Positions 1 through 7,240 are shown, counted from the stretch's first letter. The stretch: 34,793 nucleotides of DNA from Clostridia bacterium (GCA_017409455.1 JAFQSS010000007.1:1-34793), one strand, 5' to 3'. The notes: generated by a model not told the origin, from the letters alone. Numbers and translations are program-made.

Positions 1-5
1 ATTTA

Positions 6-86
6 AAAAGTAGACTAAAGGGGACAGACCCCAAAAGTCCACAACTAGTTTGGACTATTGGGGTCTGTCCCCTTTAGTCTACTTTT
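6..86. repeat. Long REP-like hairpin downstream of cdd
   Basis: A near-perfect inverted repeat: the left arm (6-33) carries the core GGGGACAGACCCC, and the right arm (59-86) is its reverse complement, with a short inner palindrome around AGTCCA/TGGACT. It ends a few bases from the cdd stop codon, so it probably also serves as cdd's transcription terminator. The same core recurs at 11527-11604, 28422-28454 and 29277-29317, the last two flanking a REP-associated transposase. The repeat is seen directly; its spread by that transposase is inferred. Confidence 0.85.
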
Positions 87-90
87 ATAT

Positions 91-480
91 TTAAAATTTA
101 AATCCATGTGGAAGCAAATCTTCCATTGAATACTCTTCTATTTTATCATTTTCAGAAAGTGCATATACTCTAAATTTTTCGTCTACAAATTCACTCATAA
201 ATTGTCTGCAATAGCCACAAGGTAAACAATCATCTAATTTATCAGATGAACCACCACAGACTACAATATGTTCAAAACTTCTTTCTCCTTCAGAAATAGC
301 TTTTACAAAAGCAACTCTTTCAGCGCAAATTCCTTGAATACCATGATTTTCAACATTACATCCTGAATATATTTTTCCAGAAGAAGCCTTTAAAGCACAT
401 CCTACATAGTAATTTCCATAAGGAGAATGAGCATTCTTTCTAGCATTTTTAGCAATTTCAATTTCTTTAGACAAATCCAT
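91..480 (-). CDS. cdd: Cytidine deaminase
   Basis: Predicted cytosolic homotetrameric cytidine deaminase, converting cytidine and deoxycytidine to uridine and deoxyuridine in pyrimidine salvage. The 129-residue length is typical. The zinc-site signatures are present: CNVENHGIQGICAER supplies the first Cys and the catalytic CAE glutamate region, and LPCGYCRQ supplies the two other zinc cysteines. The start is supported by an AGAGGTG ribosome binding site on the minus strand just upstream. It is a single gene divergent from murA, ending against a long hairpin at 6-86. The family assignment is secure; its regulation is not visible. Confidence 0.96.
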   Translation of the reverse strand: MDLSKEIEIAKNARKNAHSPYGNYYVGCALKASSGKIYSGCNVENHGIQGICAERVAFVKAISEGERSFEHIVVCGGSSDKLDDCLPCGYCRQFMSEFVDEKFRVYALSENDKIEEYSMEDLLPHGFKF

Positions 481-552
481 AAAAACACCTCTTTCATCAT
501 TTAATATTATATACTCAAAACAAAAAAATAGTCAAATGAAAATTTGTTATTA

Positions 553-663
553 AAAATATAAATTATATTAGATGTGAAGCCATTTTTCGGTGGATCCGGC
601 ATTATTCTTCGAAGGTCTTCTTCCGGGAGATAAAATGGTTCACAGATAATATATTTATATTTT
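553..663 (+). repeat. 111-base palindromic element, copy 1
   Basis: AT-rich outer arms (553-570 and 647-663) are reverse complements. Inside them a second stem pairs GTGAA.CCATTTT with AAAATGGTTCAC around a GC-richer core containing CTTCGAAG and two CCGG boxes. A second copy of identical length lies at 14168-14278 with only five substitutions. Both copies sit between divergent genes, in the same orientation relative to the plus-strand gene. It could be a MITE-like non-autonomous element or a structured RNA leader. It is the only notable content of the 481-762 intergenic stretch apart from a weak promoter. Confidence 0.8.
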
Positions 664-695
664 AAAAGTAAAGATTAAATAACAATTTATATTTA

Positions 696-725
696 TTCAC
701 AATTTCTGTAAACCTTTCATAAAAT
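696..725 (+). promoter_or_regulatory. Possible murA promoter
   Basis: TTCACA (696-701) and TAAAAT (720-725) are separated by 18 bases and lie about 40 bases before the murA start. This is a plausible but imperfect sigma-A promoter, just downstream of the 111-base element. Confidence 0.4.
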
Positions 726-762
726 ATAGCAAAACTATGTGTTTAGAAAGGATGAATGAAAA

Positions 763-2015
763 ATGTCAAGCTACATAATAGAAGGTGGAAATAGATTAGA
801 AGGAGAAGTGAATATATCAGGTTCAAAAAATGCTTCTCTTCCAATAATAGCTGCAAGTATTTTAAATGGAGGTGTTAGTAAATTATATAATGTACCAAAT
901 ATTCATGATACTCAAATAACTTTGAAAATATTAAAGATTTTAGGTTGCAAAGTTGATAAGAAGAATGGTAAAATAATAATAGATTCTAGCAAAATGGATA
1001 ATCATGAAATTCCAGAGGATTTAATGAGACAAATGAGATCTTCTGTAGTACTTGCAGGAGCTATTGTTGCTAGATTTAAAAATGCAATATTTACATATCC
1101 TCGGAGGATGTGATATTGGTTCAAGACCAATAGATTTGCACTTAAAAGCATTAAGAAAATTAGGAATAAATATAGATGAAACAGCAGGATATATAAAATG
1201 TAGTTGTGATAAAATTGTAGGTGCAGAAATACATTTAGATTTTCCATCTGTTGGAGCAACAGAAAATGTTATTTTAGCATCCGTTTTTGCTGAGCGGAGA
1301 AACAATTTTAACTAATGCTGCAATGGAGCCAGAAATAAAAGACTTACAAAACTTCTTGAATAAAATGGGCGCAAAAGTAGAAGGTGCAGGTACAAATGTT
1401 ATTAGAATAACAGGAGTAAAAAAATTAAAAGATGTAAGCTATAATATAATGCCAGATAGAATAGAAGCAGGAACATTTCTTTGTATATCAGGAGCAACAG
1501 CAGGCAAATTAAAATTAAACAATGTTGTACCTGAACATATCGGACCGATAATTAATAAATTAGAAGAATGTGGATGTAAATTTGAGATTAATAAAAACGA
1601 TGTAGTAATAGATTCACCAAAAAAACTAAAATCACTAGATATAAAAACTATGCCTTATCCAGGGTTTCCAACAGATATGCAATCAGTATTCACAGCAATG
1701 CTTTGCACGAGCAAAGGAACATCAGTAGTAGTTGAAAACATATTTGAAAATAGATTTAAATTTACAAATGAACTAAAAAGAATGGGAGCTAAAATAAATA
1801 TAGAAGGAAGAGTTGCTATTGTAAAAGGTGTAAGAAAATTAAACGGTGCAACAGTAGAAGCAACAGATTTACGAGGAGGAGCTGCTGTTGTATTAGCAGG
1901 ACTTGTTGCAAAAGGAAAAACAAGGGTTAATAATATTGAATATATACTAAGGGGATACGAAAACTTAGACAAAAAGCTAAATAAAATAGGAGCAAATATA
2001 AAAGTAGAAAAATAA
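763..2015 (+). CDS. murA: UDP-GlcNAc 1-carboxyvinyltransferase, two +1 shifts
   Basis: MurA transfers enolpyruvate from PEP to UDP-GlcNAc, the first committed step of peptidoglycan synthesis in the cytosol. The protein is spread over three frames joined at CGG codons at 1102-1104 and 1295-1297. Skipping the C at each gives a continuous ~416-residue protein, the normal length. Residues ~18-24 carry the SGSKNAS substrate motif. The first junction restores YPGGCDIGSRPIDLH, whose Cys (~116) matches the catalytic cysteine of E. coli MurA. The second restores VFAEGETILTNAA. The start follows an AAAGGATG ribosome binding site. It heads the division block with ftsQ, DUF881 and sbp, as in many clostridia. 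No other damage is seen, so I annotate an expressed gene decoded by frameshifting rather than a pseudogene. A sequencing artefact cannot be excluded. Confidence 0.9.
1102..1104 (+). other. CGG +1 frameshift site, murA site 1
   Basis: Codon 114 reads CCT CGG AGG ATG TGA in the zero frame, so it stops three codons later. Skipping the C gives CCT GGA GGA TGT GAT (Pro-Gly-Gly-Cys-Asp), the expected MurA active-site loop. Unshifted product would lack the catalytic cysteine. Confidence 0.85.
1295..1297 (+). other. CGG +1 frameshift site, murA site 2
   Basis: After the first shift the frame reads GCT GAG CGG AGA AAC AAT TTT AAC TAA. Skipping the C gives GAG GGA GAA ACA ATT (Glu-Gly-Glu-Thr-Ile), matching the LAEGTT-type motif of MurA. 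Translation then runs open to the normal C-terminus. Confidence 0.85.
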
Positions 2016-2018
2016 AAA

Positions 2019-2045
2019 TGTAGGGGCGGGCCCTGTGTCCGCCCG
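2019..2045 (+). repeat. TGTAGGGG palindromic repeat, copy 1
   Basis: A GC-rich dispersed palindrome starting TGTAGGGGCGGG and ending CCGCCCG, in the murA-ftsQ gap. The stem pairs GGGCGG with CCGCCC. It is a member of a 13-copy family in this window and unlike the AT-rich background. Confidence 0.85.
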
Positions 2046-2081
2046 ATAAAATATAATATACCTAAATATGGGGGAATATTT

Positions 2082-3170
2082 ATGAAAAAATCAAAAGGAC
2101 AAACTATTGATTCGTTTTATACAAGCAAAAAAGAAACAACTAAAAAGACAAAAACTAAAAAGAGAAATAATGTAGGGGTAAACTCTGCTCGCTCGTCAAA
2201 AGATAAAAAAACAACCCCAAAAAAGAAGAAAAAAACGAATAATGAAGATAATAAAATTATAAATATAGATAATGAAATCATAATAGGTTTAACTCCTAAA
2301 AATAATGTAGGGGTGGGCCCTGTGGCCACCCATAAAACAAAAAAACCAAAAAATAAAAAAACTGTAGGGGCGAACTCTGTTCGCCCGACTAAAAACAAAA
2401 AAATAAATTCAAAAAAGAAAACTGCAAATAAAAAACAAAATCAAAAAAACAAGACAAAAAATAAAATAATAAAATGGATAATTTTATTATTGTTATTATT
2501 GACAGCTATAGTTTTCTTTATGTTGTCAAGTGTATTTAATATAAAACAAATAATAGTTACAAATAATAGTAAAGTGTCATCAGAGGAGATTATTAATTTA
2601 TCTACACTTACACCAGGAGTAAATATATTTAAAACAACTAACAATGTAATAAGAAATAATTTAAAAATGAATCCATATATTGAAAATGTTAAAGTAAAAA
2701 GAAATCTTAATGGAACAGTTACACTTGAAGTAGAGGAAAGAAAGGCAACATATATATTAAAATTTGCAAATGCATATGTATATATAAATAATCAAGGATA
2801 CATGTTAGAAATGTCAGAGAATCCTTTAGAACTACCAATGATTACAGGTTTTGAGACTCCTGCAGAAGAAATAAATGAAGGTAATAGATTAGCAGTTGGA
2901 GATTTGAAAAAATTAGAAGATGTTATAAAAATAATGGAAGCAGCAAAAAATATTTCAATGGACAAATTAATTACAGCAATAGATATAACAGATTGGGCAA
3001 ACTACAAATTAACAATATCAAGTGAAGGAAAAACAGTTCAATTTGGAGATTGTTCAAATGCAAATATTAAATTATTAAAAGTACAAGCAGTTATTGAAAA
3101 AGAAAAAGGTATAGAAGGAGAAATATACTTTCAAGATTTAGAGAAAACTGTATTTAGAGAAAAAGTATAA
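2082..3170 (+). CDS. ftsQ: Cell division protein FtsQ/DivIB with repeat-derived N-terminus
   Basis: A bitopic divisome protein of 362 residues. Residues 1-~125 are an extremely Lys/Thr/Asn-rich cytoplasmic tail. About 128-150 is one membrane helix (IIKWIILLLLLLTAIVFF). About 152-225 resembles the POTRA domain (FNIKQIIVTNNSKVSSEEI onward), followed by the beta domain, as in FtsQ/DivIB. Position between murA and DUF881/sbp supports this. The tail is unusually long and contains three in-frame copies of the TGTAGGGG repeat (near 2171, 2306 and 2363), read as NVGVNSARS, NVGVGPVATH and TVGANSVRP. The start follows a GGGGG-type ribosome binding site. FtsQ identity rests on layout and context rather than strong sequence motifs. 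Confidence 0.88.
   Translation: MKKSKGQTIDSFYTSKKETTKKTKTKKRNNVGVNSARSSKDKKTTPKKKKKTNNEDNKIINIDNEIIIGLTPKNNVGVGPVATHKTKKPKNKKTVGANSVRPTKNKKINSKKKTANKKQNQKNKTKNKIIKWIILLLLLLTAIVFFMLSSVFNIKQIIVTNNSKVSSEEIINLSTLTPGVNIFKTTNNVIRNNLKMNPYIENVKVKRNLNGTVTLEVEERKATYILKFANAYVYINNQGYMLEMSENPLELPMITGFETPAEEINEGNRLAVGDLKKLEDVIKIMEAAKNISMDKLITAIDITDWANYKLTISSEGKTVQFGDCSNANIKLLKVQAVIEKEKGIEGEIYFQDLEKTVFREKV
2171..2195 (+). repeat. TGTAGGGG repeat inside ftsQ, copy 2
   Basis: A degenerate copy (TGTAGGGGTAAACTCTGCTC and following) embedded in the ftsQ reading frame and translated as VGVNSARS-like residues. The right arm has decayed relative to the intergenic copies. Confidence 0.7.
2306..2331 (+). repeat. TGTAGGGG repeat inside ftsQ, copy 3
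   Basis: TGTAGGGGTGGGCC followed by GGCCACCCA, a compact palindrome with compensating arm changes (GGGTGG with CCACCC), in frame within the ftsQ Lys-rich tail. Confidence 0.8.
2363..2387 (+). repeat. TGTAGGGG repeat inside ftsQ, copy 4
   Basis: TGTAGGGGCGAAC...GTTCGCCCG, a perfect-armed palindrome translated in the ftsQ tail. It is read in the same frame as copies 2 and 3 (VG.NS/GP pattern). Confidence 0.82.
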
Positions 3171-3183
3171 AGAGGTGATAAAG

Positions 3184-3910
3184 ATGAACAAAAATAAAAC
3201 AGCAATAGTTTTACGGAATTGTATGTATGATTTTGGTAATAGCAATTTGTGTACAAATAAATACTATAAAGGCATCTACTCAAAATGTTGGAACCAGCTT
3301 AAGAGATAATAGTGGTTTAAGAGATGAATTACTAAGTATACAAGGTAAATATGAATCTTTATATAAAGAATTAGAAGAGAAAGAAGAAGTCTTAGAGGAA
3401 ACAAGACAAAGTGCTTCAAATAGTAACGAGAGCGATTCAAAGAATGAAGAAGAAATAAAAAACAATCAAAAACTTTTAGGGTTAACTGATATTGAAGGAA
3501 AAGGACTTATTATAACATTAGATGAAAACAGTGATGTAAATACTGAAGAAATATTAGATATTAATAGTTACCTAGTACATGAAGAAGATTTACTATATAT
3601 AATAAATGAATTGTTTAATTGCGGTGCAGATGCTGTATCAATAAACGATGAAAGAATTGTAAGTACCACTTCTATACTTTGTGATGGAAATATAATAAGA
3701 ATAAATGGAAAGATGATAGGAGTACCTGTAACAATTAAAGCAATAGGGTATCCTGAAAGATTAGATGGAGCATTAACTAGACCGGGAGGATATTTAGACG
3801 TAATGGCTAATGATGGAGTTGTTGTTACAGTTGAAAGAAGTGAGTATATAAGTATTCCAAAATACGATGGAATATACTCTTATGAATATTTAACAAGAGG
3901 TGATGTATAG
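3184..3910 (+). CDS. DUF881 family membrane protein, one +1 shift
   Basis: A DUF881 protein of ~241 residues, a family found beside ftsQ and sbp in Firmicutes. Its role is unknown but likely linked to division or sporulation. Its start ATG follows AGAGGTGATAAAG. The gene shifts +1 at a CGG codon at 3214-3216 (codon 11). Skipping the C completes the N-terminal membrane helix LGIVCMILVIAICVQI. A coiled-coil stretch rich in Glu and Lys follows (~50-95), then the DUF881 core with LGLTDIEGKGLIITLDE and GADAVSINDERIV. Without the shift the first frame ends after ~42 residues. An internal ATG at 3227 would truncate the helix. It overlaps the translation signals of the next DUF881 gene, suggesting coupling. 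Confidence 0.85.
3214..3216 (+). other. CGG +1 frameshift site, DUF881 gene
   Basis: The context is GTT TTA CGG AAT TGT in the zero frame. Skipping the C gives TTA GGA ATT GTA TGT ATG, restoring a continuous hydrophobic helix directly after the positively charged N-terminus. Confidence 0.82.
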
Positions 3911-3911
3911 C

Positions 3912-4610
3912 ATGAAAAAGGGAGAAATCACAATAACTATAACGATTAGTTTAATGTGTCTAATACTAACAACAGTTATATTTGTTCAGTTTAAAACAAT
4001 AAATCAAACAGATATTACAACATTGGAAAATATGAGAGAAGACGAACTTCGAACTGAAATTAGTAACTTTAAACAAAAAGCAGTAGAGATAGAAGAACAG
4101 TTAAAAACAACAAATTTAAAAATAAAAGAGTATCAAGAAACAATTAATACAGATAAAAAAGCTTCTGAACTTTTAGCTGAAGAATTGGAACAACAAAATA
4201 ATATTTTAGGGAAAAACGATGTAAGCGGAAGCGGAATAATTTTAACATTAACAGATACAAGAGCTCAAAAAATAACATCAGAAGATTTAAGGCAACTATT
4301 AAATCAGTTGAGAGCAGATGGTGCAGAAGCAATATCTATAAATGGACAAAGAATTGTATATGATTCATATGTAGTAGATTTAGGTGGTACATTTATAAGT
4401 GTTAATGGAGAAAGATTAGTATCTCCATATGAAGTAAAGGTAATAGGAAATCCGACATATTTAGAGAGTGGATTATCTAAAAAGCAATATGGATATATTG
4501 ATACAAAACTAGAACAAGGGAAAGATGTAGTTCTTGAAAGAAAAGACAAAATTTTAATAAATGCATATAAGGGAAACCTAAATATGGAATATGCAAAGGA
4601 GGCAGAATAA
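3912..4610 (+). CDS. DUF881 family membrane protein
   Basis: A paralogue of the preceding gene, 232 residues. A short basic N-terminus, one membrane helix (ITITITISLMCLILTTVIFV), a coiled coil (~40-90), then the DUF881 core with SGSGIILTLTDTRA and GAEAISINGQRIVYDS. I choose ATG 3912 because GAGGTG at 3897-3902 gives 9-base spacing; a GTG and an ATG upstream overlap that site. Its stop overlaps the sbp start by one base, so the genes are translationally coupled. It reads in one frame with no CGG codon. The function of the family is not established. Confidence 0.88.
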   Translation: MKKGEITITITISLMCLILTTVIFVQFKTINQTDITTLENMREDELRTEISNFKQKAVEIEEQLKTTNLKIKEYQETINTDKKASELLAEELEQQNNILGKNDVSGSGIILTLTDTRAQKITSEDLRQLLNQLRADGAEAISINGQRIVYDSYVVDLGGTFISVNGERLVSPYEVKVIGNPTYLESGLSKKQYGYIDTKLEQGKDVVLERKDKILINAYKGNLNMEYAKEAE

Positions 4611-5002
4611 TGATAATATTCGCAATTATAATAGGATGTGCATTAGGTGCACTAATAGGAATGAATGTTCCGACAATATCTTACACATATTCTGGATATT
4701 TAGCCATAGCAATAGTTGCAGCTTTAGATTCAGTGTTTGGTGGAATAACATCAGTACTTAAAGGGAATTTTGATTTTAAAGTATTTATAACAGGATTTTT
4801 TGGAAATGCGATTTTATCAATACTTTTAACATGGCTTGGAGTTAAATTGAATGTAGATATTTACTTAGCTGCAATAGTAGTATTTGTAGGAAGAATGTTT
4901 ACAAATTTAGCAATAATTCGTAGATATTATATAGATAAATGGAGCAAAAAAGTAGAAAAAGAGGAAATAAAAAATGAGAATGAGACGAAAACCATGGGTT
5001 AG
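4610..5002 (+). CDS. sbp: Small basic protein (DUF1290)
   Basis: A 130-residue integral membrane protein resembling the Sbp/DUF1290 family encoded in Firmicutes division clusters. Hydrophobic segments cover ~1-20 (IIFAIIIGCALGALIGMNVP), ~25-48, ~58-80 and ~82-100. The family-like stretch IAIVAALDSVFGGITSVLKG is visible. The tail is basic and charged ([15 protein letters not shown]). It starts on the last base of the DUF881 stop after AAAGGAGG and overlaps trmB by 29 bases, so all are probably one transcript. The molecular role is unknown. Confidence 0.9.
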   Translation: MIIFAIIIGCALGALIGMNVPTISYTYSGYLAIAIVAALDSVFGGITSVLKGNFDFKVFITGFFGNAILSILLTWLGVKLNVDIYLAAIVVFVGRMFTNLAIIRRYYIDKWSKKVEKEEIKNENETKTMG

Positions 5003-5637
5003 AGAAGAACTTGCAGAAAGTAAATTTTTTATAGATAATCCTGTAGACAATATTGGTAAATGGCATAAGGCTTTTGCTAGACCAAAACAACCGATGCATT
5101 TAGAACTTCGGGTGTGGAAAAGGTAGCTTTATTGCAAAACTAGCAAGTGAAAATCCAGAAATAAATTATTTAGCAATAGATATAAAAAGTGAAGTATTAG
5201 GACTTGCAAAGAGAAATGTAGAAAAAGAATATTTAGATGCAAAAAGAGAAATAGATAATGTTCTTTTGACAGCTTATGAAATATTGATAATACAAAATAT
5301 ATTAAATAAAAAAGATAAAGTAGAAAGAATATATATTAATTTTTGTAATCCATGGCCAAAACCAAGACATAATAAAAAGAGACTTACATTTACAAGGCAA
5401 TTAGAAAATTATAAGATATTTCTAAAAAAAGGTGGAGAAATATACTTTAAAACAGATGATGAAAATTTATTTAATGCAAGTATAAAATATTTTGAAGAAA
5501 CAGGATTTGAAATTATTTCTAAAACGTATGATTTACATGCAGAGCCAATATGGGAAAACAATATAGAAACAGAACATGAAAAAATGTTTGAAGAACAAGG
5601 AATAAAAACAAAAGCTCTAATTGCAAAGCTCAAATAA
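4974..5637 (+). CDS. trmB: tRNA (guanine-N7-)-methyltransferase, one +1 shift
   Basis: TrmB methylates G46 of tRNA using S-adenosylmethionine. The reading starts [13 protein letters not shown] and shifts +1 at a CGG codon (5109-5111, codon 46). Skipping the C gives the SAM-binding motif [16 protein letters not shown]. The second part has the diagnostic [17 protein letters not shown] motif (~125-142) and the TDD-containing [14 protein letters not shown]. The total of ~220 residues is normal. The start lies inside sbp, so it is probably translated by coupling. Without the shift translation stops three codons later (CGG GTG TGG AAA AGG TAG), before any SAM site. An enzyme of this family is normally single copy, which argues against a dead gene. 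Confidence 0.9.
5109..5111 (+). other. CGG +1 frameshift site, trmB
   Basis: The zero frame is GAA CTT CGG GTG TGG AAA AGG TAG. Skipping the C gives GAA CTT GGG TGT GGA AAA GGT (Glu-Leu-Gly-Cys-Gly-Lys-Gly), the SAM-binding glycine loop of TrmB. Confidence 0.85.
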
Positions 5638-5651
5638 TTGTCAAAAAGATA

Positions 5652-5679
5652 TTTACAAAATTTTTAAATATGGTATAAT
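5652..5679 (+). promoter_or_regulatory. Promoter of antitoxin RNA 1
   Basis: TTTACA (5652-5657), 16-base spacer, extended -10 TGGTATAAT (TATAAT 5674-5679). The same hexamer positions and spacing recur before the second RNA copy at 34399-34426. A TTGTCAAAAA string lies shortly upstream in both copies. Confidence 0.75.
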
Positions 5680-5685
5680 AAAAAT

Positions 5686-5772
5686 AGAAATAGGAAGCCA
5701 CAAAACGTGGTTGCCATCGGTTAGTAATTAAAAATCACATCTCTAATAGCAGGCAGAGATGTGATTTTGCTT
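5686..5772 (+). ncRNA. Predicted type I antitoxin RNA, copy 1
   Basis: From the predicted start near 5686 the transcript folds into a small hairpin (AGCCAC 5696-5701 with GTGGTT 5707-5712) and a perfect 14-pair terminator (5731-5744 with 5755-5768). Because A and T runs flank that stem, it can terminate both strands. The RNA converges on the 3' end of the small ORF at 5772-5885. A second copy at 34433-34515 keeps both hairpins, with a G-U to A-U change in the first stem. The layout matches TxpA/RatA and BsrG/SR4 type I systems. The antitoxin role is inferred. Confidence 0.65.
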
Positions 5773-5885
5773 TATTTGCTACTAATTATAGCTAAAACTA
5801 TAATTAAGGCAATAGCAATTATGGTGACTGCAATAAGTGCAGTAAAAAGTAAAATTATGATATGTAACATAGTTTGTTCAACCAT
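5772..5885 (-). CDS. Small hydrophobic peptide, putative type I toxin (copy 1)
   Basis: A 37-residue peptide starting MVEQTMLHIIILLFTALI, almost entirely one membrane-spanning helix and ending in SSK. I choose the ATG at 5885 because AAGGAGGTGA then lies 8 bases upstream; the ATG two codons earlier overlaps that site. A minus-strand promoter lies at 5959-5988. The paralogue at 34514-34630 has 38 residues with most positions identical or similar. Size, single helix and the convergent structured RNA resemble TxpA/BsrG-type membrane toxins of Firmicutes. I cannot assign it to a named toxin family. A small membrane regulator is the alternative. Confidence 0.7.
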   Translation of the reverse strand: MVEQTMLHIIILLFTALIAVTIIAIALIIVLAIISSK

Positions 5886-5958
5886 AAGCATCACCTCCTT
5901 ATTATGAGTATAAAGAGATGACAAATCCACATTTCTGCTTTTCCTATTTCCAAATAGC

Positions 5959-5988
5959 ATTATACCAAAATATGGAAATGAAAGTCGA
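5959..5988 (-). promoter_or_regulatory. Promoter of small peptide, copy 1
   Basis: On the minus strand an extended -10 TGGTATAAT (TATAAT complement at 5959-5964) is preceded at 18 bases by TCGACT. It gives a ~65-base 5' leader before the peptide. The leader contains TCATCTCTTT, part of which can pair with AGAGATG in the antisense RNA terminator. Confidence 0.5.
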
Positions 5989-6030
5989 CAAAAATTGCCA
6001 AAAAAACAATATATTTTTTCGAAAAATGCA

Positions 6031-6059
6031 TTGCAAAAAATGTCGTTATATAATATAAT
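6031..6059 (+). promoter_or_regulatory. purM promoter
   Basis: TTGCAA (6031-6036), 17-base spacer, TATAAT (6054-6059). The leader to the purM start is ~45 bases and contains a tiny TGCG...CGCA hairpin near 6070. No purine riboswitch is apparent. Confidence 0.65.
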
Positions 6060-6110
6060 GAACTCGTAAATGCGAATATCCGCAAGAAAAAATCCAAAGG
6101 AGAGATTGTA

Positions 6111-7148
6111 ATGGAAAAAAGTTTTAGCGAAAGTTACAAAGCTGCCGGTGTAGATGTTACAGCAGGGTACAAAGGTGTACAATTAATGAAAAAAGCAGTT
6201 CAATCAACATACACAAATGCAGTTATATCAGATATAGGTGGATTTGGGGGACTTTATGCGCCACAAATTCAAGGAATGGAAGAACCAATTTTAGTTTCAG
6301 GAACAGATGGAGTAGGTACAAAACTAAAATTGGCTTTTTTAATGGATAAACATGACACAATAGGAGAAGATTGCGTAGCAATGTGTGCAAATGATGTAAT
6401 TTGTACAGGAGCAAGTCCAATGTTTTTCTTAGACTATATGGCACTAGGAAAAAATATACCAGAAAAAGTAGCAACAATAGTTACAGGTGTAGCAGAAGGA
6501 TGTAAAAAAGCAAATTGTAGTTTAGTTGGTGGAGAAACAGCAGAAATGCCAGGTTTCTATCCAGAAGACGAATACGATTTAGCAGGATTCTGTGTTGGAG
6601 TTGTAGATAAAAAGAAAATAATAGATAGTAAAACAATAGAAGTTGGAGATAAAGTAATAGGACTTGCTTCATCAGGAGTTCATTCAAATGGATTTTCATT
6701 AGTTAGAAAAGTATTTGATGTAAACGAAGAAAACCTAAAAGAATATGTAGAAGAATTAGGAAAAACAGTTGGAGAAGCACTACTTGAACCAACAAGAATA
6801 TATGTAAAACCAATATTAAAATTAATAGAAGAAGTTAAAGTAAAAGGAATATCTCATATAACAGGTGGAGGATTTTATGAGAATTTACCAAGAATGTTAA
6901 GAGACGGTGTATCATTAAAAATAGATAAAAATTCTTATGAAGTACCAGCATTGTTTAAATTAATAGCATCAAGAGGAAATATTCCAGAAAGAGATATGTA
7001 CAACACATTTAACATGGGAATAGGAATGGCTGTAATAGTTTCAGAAAACGAAGTAGAAAAAGCAATAAATCTATTAAAAGAAGCAGGAGAAGAAGCGTAT
7101 TTAATAGGAGAGGTAGTAGAAGGAAATAAAGAGATAATAATAGAATAG
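6111..7148 (+). CDS. purM: Phosphoribosylformylglycinamidine cyclo-ligase
   Basis: AIR synthetase: ATP-dependent closure of FGAM to 5-aminoimidazole ribotide, step five of purine synthesis. The 345 residues are the full family length. Recognisable motifs in order: [20 protein letters not shown] (~9-28), [29 protein letters not shown] (ATP site), [55 protein letters not shown] and [10 protein letters not shown]. It starts after AAAGGAGAG. It is separated from purL, the preceding enzyme, by two repeats and an unrelated gene, so the two purine genes are neighbours but probably not one operon. No anomalies seen. Confidence 0.97.
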   Translation: MEKSFSESYKAAGVDVTAGYKGVQLMKKAVQSTYTNAVISDIGGFGGLYAPQIQGMEEPILVSGTDGVGTKLKLAFLMDKHDTIGEDCVAMCANDVICTGASPMFFLDYMALGKNIPEKVATIVTGVAEGCKKANCSLVGGETAEMPGFYPEDEYDLAGFCVGVVDKKKIIDSKTIEVGDKVIGLASSGVHSNGFSLVRKVFDVNEENLKEYVEELGKTVGEALLEPTRIYVKPILKLIEEVKVKGISHITGGGFYENLPRMLRDGVSLKIDKNSYEVPALFKLIASRGNIPERDMYNTFNMGIGMAVIVSENEVEKAINLLKEAGEEAYLIGEVVEGNKEIIIE

Positions 7149-7152
7149 GTTA

Positions 7153-7180
7153 TGTAGGGGTCGGCGTCCTCGACGACCCG
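7153..7180 (+). repeat. TGTAGGGG palindromic repeat, copy 5
   Basis: TGTAGGGGTCGGCGTC...GACGACCCG immediately after purM. The arms GGGTCG and CGACCC show compensating changes relative to the GGGCGG/CCGCCC copies. It could act as a terminator of purM, though no T run follows. Confidence 0.8.
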
Positions 7181-7212
7181 TAAGTGAAAAAAACAAAATA
7201 AATTACAAACGA

Positions 7213-7240
7213 TGTAGGGGCGGACGACCCTGTCCGCCCG
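7213..7240 (+). repeat. TGTAGGGG palindromic repeat, copy 6
   Basis: TGTAGGGGCGGACGACCCTG then TCCGCCCG, a near-consensus copy 30 bases after copy 5 in the same orientation. Confidence 0.85.

Noticed and set aside
763..2015. Calling murA (and the other four shifted genes) pseudogenes
   Set aside because: Each has only C insertions before glycine codons at CGG, no stops or deletions otherwise, and full conserved length. Random decay would not give six identical event types.
2171..2387. CRISPR-like array from the regularly recurring TGTAGGGG units
   Set aside because: Copies are irregularly spaced, divergent, internally palindromic and dispersed over the whole window, with no cas genes.
5686..5772. 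Riboswitch controlling purM
   Set aside because: The structured RNA ends in a terminator over 300 bases before purM, and its second copy lies after pyrD next to the same small peptide, so it belongs with the peptide and not with purine genes.
5772..6182. A 136-residue minus-strand protein covering the small peptide region
   Set aside because: The ribosome binding site and the conserved paralogue support only the 37-residue peptide; the upstream part overlaps its promoter and the purM promoter.
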